Assembly: GCF_009861525.1 (NCBI RefSeq)
Contig: NZ_WVHL01000005.1
Coordinates: forward strand, 1,426,001-1,490,000
Origin: Pseudomonas sp. LD120
GTDB lineage: Bacteria > Pseudomonadota > Gammaproteobacteria > Pseudomonadales > Pseudomonadaceae
DNA length: 64,000 nucleotides
Direction of reading: 5' to 3'
Shown: positions 52,748-60,948 of the stretch, piece after piece
How the letters are laid out: each line of letters opens with the position of its first letter
How positions within the stretch are numbered: the first letter of the stretch is position 1
The notes under the pieces: generated by a model
Told to the model about the DNA's origin: nothing
Database searches by the model: none
The model's input: only the letters and a program-made list of their open reading frames with translations
Made by a program: the position numbers and the translations under genes

Positions 52748-53125
52748 TCAGGCGGTGCGCCAGGTAATCTCTTCTTCACCGTCGGTGCTGATGCGAATCC
52801 AGCGATCGGCGGACTCTTCACCTTCTTCCTCGACCCAACTGCCCGGTGCGCAGCGCACTTCGACATTCAGCGCGGCGAATGCGGCACGGGCACAAGCGAT
52901 GTCGTCGTCCCACGGGGTCTGGTCGCTTTCCAGGTACAGGCTGTTCCATTTGCCCACCGCTTTGGGCAGCCAGGTCACCGGTACGCTGCCTGCGGTGCAT
53001 TTGTAGGTCTGGCCCTTCTGCACCCACTCGCTGCATGGGCCGAGCACGGCGCCAAGCCAGGCGGCGATGGCCTTGTAGTCGACGTCGGCGTCTTTCAGGT
53101 AAATCTCGATATCGGGCTGGCGCAT
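52748..53125 (-). CDS. Small acidic conserved hypothetical protein
   Basis: A 125-residue acidic protein (MRQPDIEIYLKDADVDYKAI, then AVGKWNSLYLESDQTPWDDD and a C-terminal EEEGEESADRWIRISTDGEE). It has no signal or membrane segment. No family recognised with certainty. ATG 53125 was chosen because GAGGA lies 6 bp upstream. It is the last gene of the leftward dapE-rlmA direction, with 85 bp before it. Confidence 0.75.
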   Translation of the reverse strand: MRQPDIEIYLKDADVDYKAIAAWLGAVLGPCSEWVQKGQTYKCTAGSVPVTWLPKAVGKWNSLYLESDQTPWDDDIACARAAFAALNVEVRCAPGSWVEEEGEESADRWIRISTDGEEEITWRTA

Positions 53126-53210
53126 GGATGTCCTCATTGCCGGTCTGAAAAATCCATTCGCGGATTTATTCGGCCCCGGGCTCATGCCCGAGGTCGTGGA
53201 TTAAGTGGGG

Positions 53211-54020
53211 TTATTGCAGCACGAAGTAATCGTAGCGCATCGATACGCTGACCTCGAAAGGCTCGGCTTGCTCGATCACCGCGGCCCGTCGCTCGGCGCT
53301 GGCGCGCCAGCCGTGGGGCGTCATGGCTAGCAGGTTGGCGCGATCTTCCGGGCGCTCCAGGCTCAGCTTGAACGCCAGGGTTTCGCTGTGGGCCAGGGCC
53401 ATGCCTGGCGGCACCAGGGCCAGGTGCTTGTCGTCGCTGTATTCGCGCACTTCGTCGTACAGGCGCTCGCGCAGCTCCATCAGGTGGCCGCTGGTCGGAC
53501 CGACTTTCATCAGGCCGCCACCGGGGCTCAACAGGCGCTTGGCCTCCAGCCAATCGAGGGGGCTGAAGACGCTGGCGAGGAACTGGCAGCTGGCATCGGC
53601 CAGGGGAATGCGCGCCATGCTGGCGACCATCCAGGTCAGCTGCGGCGCCCGGCGGCAGGCACGTTTCACCGCTTCCCGGGAAATATCCAGGGCATAGCCA
53701 TCGGCGTCGGGCAGGGCCTCGGCCAGTTGCGCGGTGTAGTAACCCTCGCCACAGCCGATGTCGACCCAGCGCTGGGGCGCACGCTCGGCCGCCAGTTGCG
53801 CCAGGCGCCTGGCCACCGGCGCGTAGTGGCCGGCGTTGAGAAAGTCGCGACGGGCCTCGACCATGGCCTGATTGTCACCCGGGTCACGGCTGTTCTTGTG
53901 CTGCACCGGCAGCAGATTCAGGTAGCCCTGGCGTGCGCGGTCGAAACGATGCCCAGCCGGGCACACCACGCCGTTATCCAGGGCGTTCAGCGGGGCGCTG
54001 CAAAGAGGGCAGGCGAGCAT
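53211..54020 (-). CDS. rlmA: 23S rRNA (guanine-745-N1)-methyltransferase RlmA
   Basis: A 269-residue methyltransferase. The N-terminus MLACPLCSAPLNALDNGVVC followed by PAGHRFDRARQGYLNLL is the zinc finger (CxxC...C...H) of RlmA/RrmA; SAM motif I is VDIGCGEGYYT (about residue 91), motif post-I YALDISREAV. It methylates G745 of helix 35 in 23S rRNA. ATG 54020 shares one base with the dapE stop (TGATG), so the genes are translationally coupled. Confidence 0.93.
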   Translation of the reverse strand: MLACPLCSAPLNALDNGVVCPAGHRFDRARQGYLNLLPVQHKNSRDPGDNQAMVEARRDFLNAGHYAPVARRLAQLAAERAPQRWVDIGCGEGYYTAQLAEALPDADGYALDISREAVKRACRRAPQLTWMVASMARIPLADASCQFLASVFSPLDWLEAKRLLSPGGGLMKVGPTSGHLMELRERLYDEVREYSDDKHLALVPPGMALAHSETLAFKLSLERPEDRANLLAMTPHGWRASAERRAAVIEQAEPFEVSVSMRYDYFVLQ

Positions 54021-55171
54021 CAGGCGAGCAACTTGATCAGGGTCTGGTAGTAGATTTCGGTCAGCACATCCAGGTCGCTGGCCAGAATCCGCTCGTTGAC
54101 CTGGTGGATGGTGGCGTTGACCGGGCCCAGCTCCACTACTTGGGTGCCCAGGGTGGCGATGAAACGTCCGTCGGAGGTGCCGCCGCTGGTGGACGCCTGG
54201 GTCTCGCGGCCGGTGACCTGCTTGATACTGGCCGAGACCGCGTCCAGCAGGGCGCCGGGTTCGGTGAGGAACGGCAGGCCGGACAAGGCCCACTCCACAT
54301 GCCAGTCCAGGCCATGTTTGTCGAGGATCGTCGCGACCCGCTGTTGCAGGCCTTCGACGGTGGATTCGGTGGAGAAGCGGAAGTTGAACACCGCCACCAG
54401 CTCACCGGGGATCACGTTGGTGGCACCGGTGCCGGAGTTGAGGTTGGAAATCTGGAAGCTGGTGGGCGGGAAGAAGGCATTGCCGTCGTCCCAATGTTCG
54501 GCCGCCAGTTCCGCCAGGGCCGGAGCCGCCAGGTGGATCGGGTTCTTTGCCAAGTGCGGGTAGGCCACGTGGCCCTGTACCCCACGCACCGTGAGCTTGG
54601 CGCCGAGGGAGCCGCGGCGGCCGTTCTTGACCACGTCGCCCACCAGGCTGGTGCTCGAAGGCTCGCCGACGATGCACCAGTCCAGGCGCTCCTTGCGCGC
54701 CGCCAGGCGTTCCACCACCGCCTTGGTGCCGTGGTGCGCTGGGCCTTCTTCGTCGCTGGTGATGAGGAAGGCCACCGAGCCCTTGTGATCCGGGTAATCA
54801 GCGACGAAGCGTTCGGCAGCCACCAGCATCGCCGCCAGGCTGCCTTTCATGTCCGCCGCGCCACGACCGCAAAGCATGCCGTGCTCATCGATCAGGGCTT
54901 CGAACGGGTCGTTCTGCCAGGCCTGGACTGGGCCGGTGGGCACCACGTCGGTGTGACCGGCGAAGCACAAGACCGGGCCTTCATGCCGGCCATGGGTGGC
55001 CCAGAAGTTGTCCACGTCCTCGATGCGCATCGGTTCCAGCTTGAAGCCGGCGTCGCCCAGGCGCTGCATCATCAGTTTCTGGCAGTCGGCGTCGACCGGC
55101 GTCACCGAGGGGCGGCGGATCAGATCACAGGCAAGTTGCAGGGTCGGCGAAAGCTCGGCGTGGGCCGTCAT
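54020..55171 (-). CDS. dapE: Succinyl-diaminopimelate desuccinylase
   Basis: A 383-residue M20-family dizinc hydrolase converting N-succinyl-LL-DAP to LL-DAP for lysine and peptidoglycan. Metal and catalytic residues: FAGHTDVVPTGP (about 73-84), CGRGAADMKGSLAAM, LITSDEEGPAHHGT (the Glu pair), and C-terminal GPVNATIHQVNER. ATG 55171 follows CGGAG. The upstream pathway enzyme DapD is encoded at 60949-61983 in the same window. Confidence 0.96.
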   Translation of the reverse strand: MTAHAELSPTLQLACDLIRRPSVTPVDADCQKLMMQRLGDAGFKLEPMRIEDVDNFWATHGRHEGPVLCFAGHTDVVPTGPVQAWQNDPFEALIDEHGMLCGRGAADMKGSLAAMLVAAERFVADYPDHKGSVAFLITSDEEGPAHHGTKAVVERLAARKERLDWCIVGEPSSTSLVGDVVKNGRRGSLGAKLTVRGVQGHVAYPHLAKNPIHLAAPALAELAAEHWDDGNAFFPPTSFQISNLNSGTGATNVIPGELVAVFNFRFSTESTVEGLQQRVATILDKHGLDWHVEWALSGLPFLTEPGALLDAVSASIKQVTGRETQASTSGGTSDGRFIATLGTQVVELGPVNATIHQVNERILASDLDVLTEIYYQTLIKLLA

Positions 55172-55194
55172 GGGTAACTCCGGTGCAAGGCATT

Positions 55195-55276
55195 GTGTAG
55201 GTGCCGGCGGGGCGGCAATGGCGGTTGGGCAGACATACCGTGGCGCTCTGTTCGCTGGCAAGCCAGCTCCTACAAG
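55195..55276. repeat. REPIN upstream of dapE
   Basis: GTGTAGGTGCCGGCGGGGCG at the left and CGCTGGCAAGCCAGCTCCTA at the right (to 55273) are opposed REP units about 80 bp apart, immediately upstream of dapE. Confidence 0.75.
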
Positions 55277-55315
55277 TGGTGGGCGTGGCGCGCAAAATGG
55301 CGCATATCTTAAAGC

Positions 55316-55341
55316 AAAACGGCGGCCTGAGGCCGCCGTTT
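55316..55341 (-). terminator. Terminator of the ndvB-like gene
   Basis: An 11- to 12-bp stem (AAACGGCGGCC with GGCCGCCGTTT) with a T tract on the minus strand lies 16 bp after the ndvB-like stop. Confidence 0.85.
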
Positions 55342-55357
55342 AGTGCTTTGCATCGAT

Positions 55358-57949
55358 TTAGGCGGCTGGAGCCGGCTCGGGGTGTTCCGCAGGTTTTGGT
55401 AGCGACGAAAGGAAGGCCATGACCAGAGCCGCCACATAGGGCAGCGACTGCACCAGGAGCATGGCCACCCAGAAGCGCATGTCGTTGCTCGGCAGGCCTT
55501 GCACCAGGAAGATCCCCAGCGCCGCGCCCCACAACAGCAGCATGATGAAGAGCTCTTCCCGGGCTTCCGAGATCGCCACCCAGAAGCCGTGGTTGTCGGC
55601 GTTCTTCGGCGTGCGGAAGAACGGAATGCTGCTGGTGAAGAAACCGTACAGCACCGCCTTGGCGATGGTATGGGACAAGGCCAGGCCGGCCAGGGCCGCG
55701 CAGAACGCGTCCTTGAGGTTGACCCCCACCGCCCGGCGGTAGAGGAAGATGATCTTGCCCACCTTGAACACGAACAGCGCCAGCGGCGGGATGGCGAAAA
55801 TCAGCAGCGGCGGGTCGACCCGTTGCGGCACGATGATCATCGCTGCCGACCACAGCAGGGCGCCGACGGTGAAGAAAATGTTCATGCCGTCCGCCACCCA
55901 CGGCAGCCAGCCCGCAAGGAAGTGGTAGCGCTGGCCACGGGTCAGCTCGGTGTCCTTGCCGCGCAGCAGGCTGGCGGTATGACGCTTGATGATCTGGATC
56001 GCGCCATAGGCCCAGCGAAAACGCTGTTTCTTGAAGTCAATGAAGGTGTCGGGCATCAGGCCCTTGCCGTAGCTTTCGTGGTAGTAGGCAGCCGACAGGC
56101 CCTTCTCGAACACTCGCAGGCCCAGCTCGGCGTCTTCGCAGATGCACCAGTCGGCCCAGCCCAGTTCTTCCAGCACCGAGCGCCGGGTCATGGTCATGGT
56201 GCCGTGCTGGATGATCGCGTCACGGTCGTTGCGGGTCACCATACCGATATGGAAGAAACCTTTGTATTCCGCGTAGCAGAGCTTCTTGAAGGTGCTTTCG
56301 TTCTGGTCGCGGTAGTCCTGGGGCGACTGCACGATGGCGATCTTCGGATCGGCGAAGTGCGGCACCATGTGCTTGAGCCAGTTGCGGTCGACGCAGTAGT
56401 CGGAGTCGATCACCGCGATCACTTCGGCATCCTTGGCGGTGTGCGGCAGCAGGTAGTTCAGGGCGCCGCCCTTGAAGCCGGCCAATGGCGCGACGTGGAA
56501 GAACTTGAAGCGCGGGCCCAGGGTTTGGCAATAGGCCTGCACCGGTTCCCAGACCGCCGGGTCCTTGGTGTTGTTGTCGATGATCAGGACTTCGAAGTCC
56601 GGGTAATCGAGGTTGGCGAGGGCGTTGAGGGTCTGTTTGACCATCTCCGGCGGCTCGTTGTAGCAGGGCACATGGATCGAGACTTTCGGTCGGTAGCTGG
56701 AGTCGCCTTCCACCGGCAGGAATTCGCGCCGGCGCTTGTGGATCCACACCGCTTCCGCCAGTTCGTGGGCTTCGGTGAGCAGCACGATAAACACCCCCAG
56801 CGCGCCGAGGGCCAGCAGGAAGCCCACGGTCAGGCTGAACCAGGTGCTGTATTGCTGGCTGTAGTCATAGCCGATCCATACCAGCACCGAGCCGCAGAGA
56901 AACGCGATGAAGGTCAGGAAGGTGCGGCCACGCTGGCGCAGGGCCGAACCGTCGATCATCAGCAGGGTCAGCGACAGCAGTGCCAGCACCCCGGAAGCGA
57001 TGGCCAGCACTCGCCATTGCGGGATCGCCACCACCGGCCCTTCGAAGTTGAATTTCTGCTGGCGCGCGGCGTTGAACACGCCCCAGTAGGCGCCCACCGA
57101 ACCTTCGTCGCTGGCTTTCCACGGTTGGTCGAAGGCTTCGATGACGAAGTAGTTGTAGCCCTGGCGATTGAGCTCGTTGACCAAGGTTCGCAAGTAGATC
57201 GCCTGATCCGCAGGGCTGGCGTCTGCCCCGCCACGCATGCGGCCATTGCTCGGCCAGCCGACTTCGGACAGCAGCAGCGGCTTTTTCGGGAACATCTTTT
57301 TCAGGTCCCGGGCGCGATCGAGGACGAACTGGCCGGCTTTGTCCACCGGGATGAATTCCCAGTAGGGCAGGATATGCGCGGCGATCAGGTCGACGTGCTT
57401 GGCCAGTCCGGGGTTTTCTTCCCAGACGTGCCATTGCTCCGAGGTGGTCACCGGTACTTTCACCGCAGCACGGACTCGGTCGAGCACCACCGACAGTTGG
57501 TCAGCAGTGATTTCCTTACGGAAAATCGCCTCGTTGCCCACCACCACGCGGACTACGCTGCGCGAGCTGTTGGCCAGTTCGATGGCGCGCATGATTTCCC
57601 GTTCGTTGCGTTCCAGGTCCGGGCTGATCCAGATCCCCAGGGTCACCCGCAGGCCGAACTCTTCCGCCAGCTTGGGAATATCCTGCAGGCTGCCGTCCAC
57701 CGAATAGGTACGGATGTTGTCGGTCAGCTTGCTCATGATCTCCAGGTCACGACGCATTTCATCGTCGGACGGGTACTGGTCTTTTTGTGGGTACTGGCCC
57801 TGCTGGAAAGGCGAATAGGAGAAGCCGGAGATCTGTTCCGGCCAGTCAGGAGCCGAGACCGGGCGATTGATTAACGCCCAGAAGCCAGTGAACAGTGCGG
57901 CGATGGCCAGCACGATCACCAGGTTGAGTCCAAATTTACGCGATGACAT
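55358..57949 (-). CDS. ndvB: NdvB-like GH17-GT2 beta-glucan synthase
   Basis: An 863-residue fusion of an N-terminal membrane anchor (8-28), a periplasmic GH17-like domain (about 40-310; acid/base Glu140 in VVGNEAIF and nucleophile Glu229 in LSEVGWPSNG), several membrane segments (about 325-415), and a processive GT2 domain (about 430-700: HVPCYNEPPEMV, DSDYC, ICEDAELGLRV, QRFRWAYGA), then C-terminal membrane segments. GH17-GT2 proteins of pseudomonads make beta-1,3 or cyclic glucans; the P. aeruginosa NdvB (PA1163, from memory) is tied to biofilm antibiotic tolerance. ATG 57949 has a weak ribosome binding site. Confidence 0.9.
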   Translation of the reverse strand: MSSRKFGLNLVIVLAIAALFTGFWALINRPVSAPDWPEQISGFSYSPFQQGQYPQKDQYPSDDEMRRDLEIMSKLTDNIRTYSVDGSLQDIPKLAEEFGLRVTLGIWISPDLERNEREIMRAIELANSSRSVVRVVVGNEAIFRKEITADQLSVVLDRVRAAVKVPVTTSEQWHVWEENPGLAKHVDLIAAHILPYWEFIPVDKAGQFVLDRARDLKKMFPKKPLLLSEVGWPSNGRMRGGADASPADQAIYLRTLVNELNRQGYNYFVIEAFDQPWKASDEGSVGAYWGVFNAARQQKFNFEGPVVAIPQWRVLAIASGVLALLSLTLLMIDGSALRQRGRTFLTFIAFLCGSVLVWIGYDYSQQYSTWFSLTVGFLLALGALGVFIVLLTEAHELAEAVWIHKRRREFLPVEGDSSYRPKVSIHVPCYNEPPEMVKQTLNALANLDYPDFEVLIIDNNTKDPAVWEPVQAYCQTLGPRFKFFHVAPLAGFKGGALNYLLPHTAKDAEVIAVIDSDYCVDRNWLKHMVPHFADPKIAIVQSPQDYRDQNESTFKKLCYAEYKGFFHIGMVTRNDRDAIIQHGTMTMTRRSVLEELGWADWCICEDAELGLRVFEKGLSAAYYHESYGKGLMPDTFIDFKKQRFRWAYGAIQIIKRHTASLLRGKDTELTRGQRYHFLAGWLPWVADGMNIFFTVGALLWSAAMIIVPQRVDPPLLIFAIPPLALFVFKVGKIIFLYRRAVGVNLKDAFCAALAGLALSHTIAKAVLYGFFTSSIPFFRTPKNADNHGFWVAISEAREELFIMLLLWGAALGIFLVQGLPSNDMRFWVAMLLVQSLPYVAALVMAFLSSLPKPAEHPEPAPAA

Positions 57950-58110
57950 AGCTATTTCGGGTTCCAAAGGGTGTGGAACGAGGGAAAGGTTGGCGGGGGC
58001 CAAACGGCGGGCATCCTACACCGGCCTTCAACTGAGCGTACAGCGCACAAAGGAAAGCGGGCCTTGGGCACTGTATTTGCGTTTAAGTTCTTAACTTGTA
58101 GCTGGCGGCT

Positions 58111-58139
58111 GAGAACTTGTCGCGGTGAAGCTCTATAAT
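58111..58139 (+). promoter_or_regulatory. Candidate tcdA promoter
   Basis: A perfect TATAAT (58134-58139) is 26 bp from the tcdA ATG. The -35 region (GAGAAC, 58111-58116) is poor. Confidence 0.45.
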
Positions 58140-58165
58140 GCGCGCCGGTTTTTTAGGTGATGGTC

Positions 58166-58975
58166 ATGAGTACAGAAGATCCACGGTTTGCCGGCGTCGC
58201 CCGTTTGTATGGGACTGATGGTCTGGAACGGCTGCGGGCGGCCCATGTGGCCATCGTCGGCGTCGGTGGCGTCGGTTCCTGGGCAGCGGAAGCCATCGCC
58301 CGTTGCGGCGTTGGTGAAATCACGCTGTTTGACCTGGACGACGTCTGCGTCAGCAACAGCAACCGGCAACTGCATGCCCTGGACAGTACCGTGGGCAGGC
58401 CCAAGGTCGAGGTCATGGCCGAGCGCCTGCGCGGGATCAACCCGGATTGTCGGGTGCACGCGGTGGCGGATTTCGTCACCCGCGACACCATGGCCGAGTA
58501 CATCACCCCGAACATCGATTGCGTGATCGATTGCATCGACAGCGTGAACGCCAAGGCGGCGCTGATCGCCTGGTGCAAGCGGCGCAAGATTCAGATCATC
58601 ACCACCGGCGGCGCCGGCGGGCAGATCGATCCCACGCTGATCCAGGTCTGTGACCTGAACCGCACCTTTAATGACCCGCTGGCCTCCAAGGTGCGTTCCA
58701 CCTTGCGCCGCGACTACGGTTTTTCGCGCACCGTAACCCGACATTACAGCGTGCCTTGCGTGTTCTCCACCGAACAACTGCGCTATCCGAAGCCGGACGG
58801 CAGCATCTGCCTGCAAAAGAGCTTTGTCGGCGATGGGGTCAAGCTCGACTGTGCTGGCGGCTTCGGCGCGGTGATGATGGTCACCGCAACCTTCGGCATG
58901 GTGGCCGCGACCAAGGCGGTGGACAAGATCGTTGCCGGCGTGCGTCGCCCATCTGAACGCAGCAACCCTCTGTAG
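58166..58975 (+). CDS. tcdA: tRNA t6A dehydratase TcdA (CsdL)
   Basis: A 269-residue E1-like enzyme that uses ATP to cyclise t6A37 to ct6A37 in tRNA. Nucleotide-binding GVGGVGSWAAEAIARCG (about 31-47) and FDLDDVCVSNSNRQ with the conserved Asp/Arg positions are visible; the C-terminal hydrophobic segment is typical. ATG 58166 is chosen because AGGTGA precedes it. Its usual helper pair CsdE-CsdA is encoded just downstream on the opposite strand. The TAG stop (58973-58975) lies within the left arm of a REP element. Confidence 0.93.
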   Translation: MSTEDPRFAGVARLYGTDGLERLRAAHVAIVGVGGVGSWAAEAIARCGVGEITLFDLDDVCVSNSNRQLHALDSTVGRPKVEVMAERLRGINPDCRVHAVADFVTRDTMAEYITPNIDCVIDCIDSVNAKAALIAWCKRRKIQIITTGGAGGQIDPTLIQVCDLNRTFNDPLASKVRSTLRRDYGFSRTVTRHYSVPCVFSTEQLRYPKPDGSICLQKSFVGDGVKLDCAGGFGAVMMVTATFGMVAATKAVDKIVAGVRRPSERSNPL

Positions 58976-59100
58976 CCGCTGCTGCCGCGAGCGGCCCGGC
59001 GGGCCGTGGGGGCTTGAGGCCGCTAGAGGTCTGGCGGGAGATCGCCAAGCAAGGTCCTGTGGAGCTTTTCGCAGCCTCGCAGGCTCGGCAGCGGCTACAG
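58971..59100. repeat. REP pair supplying both adjoining stop codons
   Basis: TGTAGCCGCTGCTGCCGCGAG (first 20: TGTAGCCGCTGCTGCCGCGA, 58971-58990) and GCTCGGCAGCGGCTACAG (59083-59100) are opposed ends of the CTGTAGCCGCTGCCGCAGG REP family. TAG of tcdA (58973-58975) and, read on the minus strand, TAG of csdE (59097-59095) both lie in the TGTAGCC edge. The 90 bp between contain GC-rich partial arms. Confidence 0.85.
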
Positions 59101-59505
59101 GGGGGCGGCCAGTTGGTTCATGCGTTGCAGCACGGCGTTCAGACCATTGCTGCGCGATGGCGAGAGCTGGCGCGACAGGCCCAGCTGGTTGAACCAGTCC
59201 GCCAGGTCCACTTCGTGCAATTGCTGCGCCGTCAGGCCGTTGACCCGGGCCAGCAGTAAGGCCACCAAACCGCGAATCAGCCGCGCGTCGCTGGCGGCGG
59301 CAAATTGCCAATGACCGTTCTCCAGGGCCGCCACCAGCCAGACCTGGCTTTCACAGCCATGCACCCGATTGGCTTCGACCTTGTCGGCCTCGTTCAGGGC
59401 CGGCAAGCGCTCGCCCCATTGCATCAGCAGGCGTGCCCGCTGTTCCCAGCCGGTAGCCCCCTGGAACACCTCCAGGGCGGCGAGAGCTTCCGCCGGCAGG
59501 CTCAT
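59095..59505 (-). CDS. csdE: SufE-like sulfur acceptor CsdE
   Basis: A 136-residue SufE-fold protein. The sulfur-accepting Cys is in VHGCESQVWLVA (about residue 51). CsdE stimulates CsdA and with it helps TcdA. Its ATG is embedded in the csdA stop (ATGA), so expression is coupled. The stop codon is provided by the right-hand REP arm. Confidence 0.92.
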   Translation of the reverse strand: MSLPAEALAALEVFQGATGWEQRARLLMQWGERLPALNEADKVEANRVHGCESQVWLVAALENGHWQFAAASDARLIRGLVALLLARVNGLTAQQLHEVDLADWFNQLGLSRQLSPSRSNGLNAVLQRMNQLAAPL

Positions 59506-60707
59506 CGCAGCAACTCCAGGGCTTGATCCAGGGCTTCGAAGAAGCGTTCCAGGTCTTCGGAGTCGTTGTACAGGGCCAAGGACACCCGGATCGCTCCGGC
59601 CAGCCCCAGGCTTTTCATCAGTGGCATGGCGCAGTGATGCCCGGCGCGCACGGCGATGCCTTGTTCGGTCAGCAGGTGGGCCAGGTCGGCGTTGTGCACG
59701 CCATCGACGACAAAACTGACCAGGGCCACCTGCGGCGAGCCCAACAAGCGGATGCCATTGCGCGCCTGCAGGCCATGCAGCAGGTAGGCATGCAGTGCCG
59801 CTTCATGCTCGCTCAGCGCTTGCTGATCCAGGCCGGCGAGGTAATCCAGGGTGGCGCCCAGGCCGATGACTGCGGCAATCGGCGGCGTGCCGGCCTCGAA
59901 GCCCAGGGGCGCCGGGCGGAAACTGGCGTGCTGGTAGTCGGCGTCCTGGACCATTTCGCCGCCGAACTGCCAGTGGCGCAGTTGCTTGAGCGCCTGATGA
60001 CGGCCGAACAGCACGCCGACTCCGTCCGGCCCGTAGAGCTTGTGGCTGGAGAACACATAGAAGTCGCAGCCCAGGGCCTGCACGTCGTGGCGGCCGTGGA
60101 CCACGCCCTGGGCGCCGTCGATGACGGTCAGCGCACCTTGGGCTTGGGCCATGGCCAGTAGCGCAGGCAAGGGCTGCCAGGCGCCGAGCACGTTGGACAG
60201 TTGGCTGACGGCCAGCAGGCGGGTACGCGGGCCGATCAAGCGGCTCGCCGTATCGAGGTCGATCAGGCCGTCGGCATCCAGGGGCAAGACGATCAGCGTC
60301 AGGCCACGGCGCTGGGCCAGTTGTTGCCAGGGCAGCAGGTTGGCGTGGTGTTCCAGGGCGCTGATGACAATCTCGTCGCCGCTGTCGAATTGGTGCTCCA
60401 AGCCGTAAGCCAGGAGATTCAGCGCGGATGTGGCGCCGTGGGTGAAGACGATCTGCCCGCGGTCACCGGCATTGAGCCAATGGCCAACTTTGTGGCGAGT
60501 GTTCTCGAAGGCTTGGGTTGCATGGGCGCCGGGCAAGTGTTGCGCGCGATGCACATTGGCCGCGCCATTGGCGTAGTAGTGGGCCAGTGCATCCAGCAGG
60601 GCTTGGGGCTTTTGTGTGGTGGCGGCGTTGTCCAGGTACGTCTGGTCCTGGCGTTGCAGGGCGGCGATGGCCGGGAAATCGGCGCGCCAGAGGGAGGCTA
60701 CAAGCAT
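59502..60707 (-). CDS. csdA: Cysteine desulfurase CsdA
   Basis: A 401-residue class II (SufS-like) PLP enzyme. TYLDNAATTQKP, ALEHHANLLPWQ, DGAQGVVHG, the PLP lysine in SSHKLYGPDG (about 224), and the catalytic Cys in VRAGHHCAMPLM (about 360). It takes sulfur from cysteine and passes it to CsdE. The pair could instead be called sufS/sufE, but the link to tcdA favours csd. Preceded by a large hairpin and the repeat after dapD. Confidence 0.93.
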   Translation of the reverse strand: MLVASLWRADFPAIAALQRQDQTYLDNAATTQKPQALLDALAHYYANGAANVHRAQHLPGAHATQAFENTRHKVGHWLNAGDRGQIVFTHGATSALNLLAYGLEHQFDSGDEIVISALEHHANLLPWQQLAQRRGLTLIVLPLDADGLIDLDTASRLIGPRTRLLAVSQLSNVLGAWQPLPALLAMAQAQGALTVIDGAQGVVHGRHDVQALGCDFYVFSSHKLYGPDGVGVLFGRHQALKQLRHWQFGGEMVQDADYQHASFRPAPLGFEAGTPPIAAVIGLGATLDYLAGLDQQALSEHEAALHAYLLHGLQARNGIRLLGSPQVALVSFVVDGVHNADLAHLLTEQGIAVRAGHHCAMPLMKSLGLAGAIRVSLALYNDSEDLERFFEALDQALELLR

Positions 60708-60725
60708 GGTGGTAGAACTCGTTTG

Positions 60726-60762
60726 AACCGGCCGGGCGCTGATAATAAGCGCCCGGCCGGTT
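60726..60762 (-). terminator. Very stable hairpin upstream of csdA
   Basis: AACCGGCCGGGCGCT (60726-60740) and its exact complement (60748-60762) form a perfect 15-bp GC-rich stem with a 7-nt loop, 19 bp upstream of the csdA start codon. It has no U run on either strand. It could end dapD transcripts, or act in the csdA leader; the latter is equally possible. Confidence 0.55.
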
Positions 60763-60790
60763 CCGATGAAACCGAATCACTGCTTCAGCT

Positions 60791-60946
60791 CTGCAGGAAA
60801 ACTGCCTGCGCTTCGATCGCGCTGGCGCGCTGGGCGCCTTCGGCGTTACGTAGAAGCAGGCTCGGAATGCTCATGTAGGTCCCTACACTGCGCTTCCTCG
60901 CCCGCTTTTGTCTTGCCTGATCTTTGCTCGGCGAGTTGTCCTACAG
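60791..60946 (+). repeat. 156-bp structured repeat (copy B)
   Basis: Begins CTGCAGGAAAACT (60791-60803) and ends AGTTGTCCTACAG (60934-60946), which pair at 11 of 13 positions. It aligns with copy A (93-250) through CTCGGAATGCTCAT, CTTCCTCGCC and TTTTGTCTTGCC. Stem sequences differ from copy A by compensating changes (central TGTAG/CTACA instead of TTTAC/GTAAA). It starts 3 bp beyond the dapD stop, reading opposite to dapD. Confidence 0.7.
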
Positions 60947-60948
60947 GC

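Noticed and set aside
55499..57874. A 791-codon plus-strand frame opposite the ndvB-like gene
   Set aside because: Shadow of a gene with intact GH17 and GT2 motifs on the minus strand.
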